A stretch of DNA of 14,068 bases, taken from positions 1-14,068 of the forward strand of contig CAVERI010000071.1 in assembly GCA_963618055.1 (NCBI GenBank). Direction: 5' to 3'. Made by a program: the position numbers and the translations under genes. The notes under the pieces were generated by a model. That model ran no database searches and had not been told where the DNA came from. It saw only the letters and a list, made by a program, of their open reading frames with translations. How positions within the stretch are numbered: the first letter of the stretch is position 1; every line of letters begins with the position of its first letter. Shown piece by piece: positions 13,685 to 14,068 of the stretch. This stretch comes from SFHK01 sp963618055. GTDB lineage: Bacteria; Bacillota; Clostridia; Christensenellales; Aristaeellaceae.

Positions 13685-14068
13685 ATGGCAAAGTCGCTGA
13701 AGAAGGTCGTTCGCAAGCGCCGCGAGAAGAAGCTCGTGGAGCGCGGCGCGGCCCATATCCGCTCTTCTTTCAATAACACGATCGTGACGATCACCGATAC
13801 CAACGGCAACGCGCTGGCTTGGGCGTCGGCCGGCGGACTCGGCTTCCGCGGAAGCAAGAAGTCCACGCCGTTCGCCGCGCAGTCTGCCGCCGAAACCGCC
13901 GCGAAGAACGCGATGGATTACGGCCTCAAGACCGTCGAAGTGTTCGTCAAGGGCCCCGGCGCCGGCCGTGAAGCCGCGATTCGTTCGCTGCAGACCGCCG
14001 GTCTCGAAGTGACCATGATCAAGGACGTGACGCCCATCCCGCACAACGGATGCCGCCCGCCCAAGCGC
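13685..14068 (+). CDS. rpsK: 30S ribosomal protein S11 (3' end cut by window edge)
   Basis: Small-subunit platform protein lining the E-site mRNA exit path. The visible 128 codons run from MAKSLKKVVRKRREKK through SSFNNTIVTITDTNGN and KSTPFAAQSAAETAAK to IKDVTPIPHNGCRPPKR, where the window ends; only the last one to three residues and the stop are missing. ATG at 13685 follows AGGAGG with 8-base spacing. It is the second gene of the alpha operon after rpsM; rpsD, rpoA and rplQ would be expected next. Confidence 0.97.
   Translation, partial: MAKSLKKVVRKRREKKLVERGAAHIRSSFNNTIVTITDTNGNALAWASAGGLGFRGSKKSTPFAAQSAAETAAKNAMDYGLKTVEVFVKGPGAGREAAIRSLQTAGLEVTMIKDVTPIPHNGCRPPKR

Noticed and set aside
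1..14068. Mobile elements, CRISPR arrays, tRNA or rRNA genes
   Set aside because: No transposase or integrase motifs, no regularly spaced repeats, and no cloverleaf or rRNA-like stretches were recognised on either strand.

Overview
The window looks like chromosome from a GC-rich, anaerobic, Gram-positive-type bacterium, most likely an uncultured or gut Clostridia-like Bacillota. The evidence is a lipoprotein-type solute-binding protein with LplB/LplC-type permeases, strong AGGAGG-like ribosome binding sites, TTGACA/TATAAT-like promoters with 16-17 bp spacing, iron-sulfur flavoprotein and ferredoxin-type aldo-keto reductase genes, and Bacillota-style S13/S11 proteins. The assignment is an inference from gene content; no phylogenetic marker was searched. 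Nearly every gene has long antisense open frames, which fits high GC at third codon positions.

Layout. 1-55: the 3' end of an unidentified plus-strand gene, then a 14-bp terminator hairpin shared with the convergent operon. 115-4690 (minus): a carbohydrate import operon in the order lipoprotein solute-binding protein, LplB-type permease, LplC-type permease, D-2-hydroxyacid dehydrogenase. A strong hairpin lies between the binding protein and the first permease. 4890-5690 (minus): an AraC-type regulator just upstream of that operon. 5923-6735 (plus): a divergently transcribed sugar phosphate isomerase/epimerase. 6819-7889 (minus): a convergent Gfo/Idh/MocA oxidoreductase sharing a terminator with it. 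Together, 115-7889 reads as one sugar uptake and catabolism locus: import by an ABC transporter lacking its own ATPase, then isomerization and NAD(P)-dependent oxidation or reduction, under an AraC regulator. The substrate cannot be named from sequence.

8133-11239 (plus): a two-gene unit in which a THUMP-domain RNA guanine-N2-type methyltransferase overlaps by 4 bp a GH127-like (beta-L-arabinofuranosidase fold) glycoside hydrolase that keeps the Glu/Cys/Cys-Cys zinc-thiolate residues. 11305-12961 (minus): a two-gene redox unit of an iron-sulfur flavoprotein (Isf-type cysteine motif) and an aldo-keto reductase with two ferredoxin-like clusters. 13269-14068 (plus): rpsM and rpsK, the start of the alpha ribosomal-protein operon, with its own promoter and a roughly 175-nt structured leader. 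The usual upstream neighbours infA and rpmJ are absent.

Nothing here is a clear mobile element, CRISPR array, tRNA, rRNA or defence system. The most interesting items are the rpsM leader and synteny break, the methyltransferase-hydrolase coupling, the regulatory repeats around the AraC gene, and the unassigned sugar pathway.
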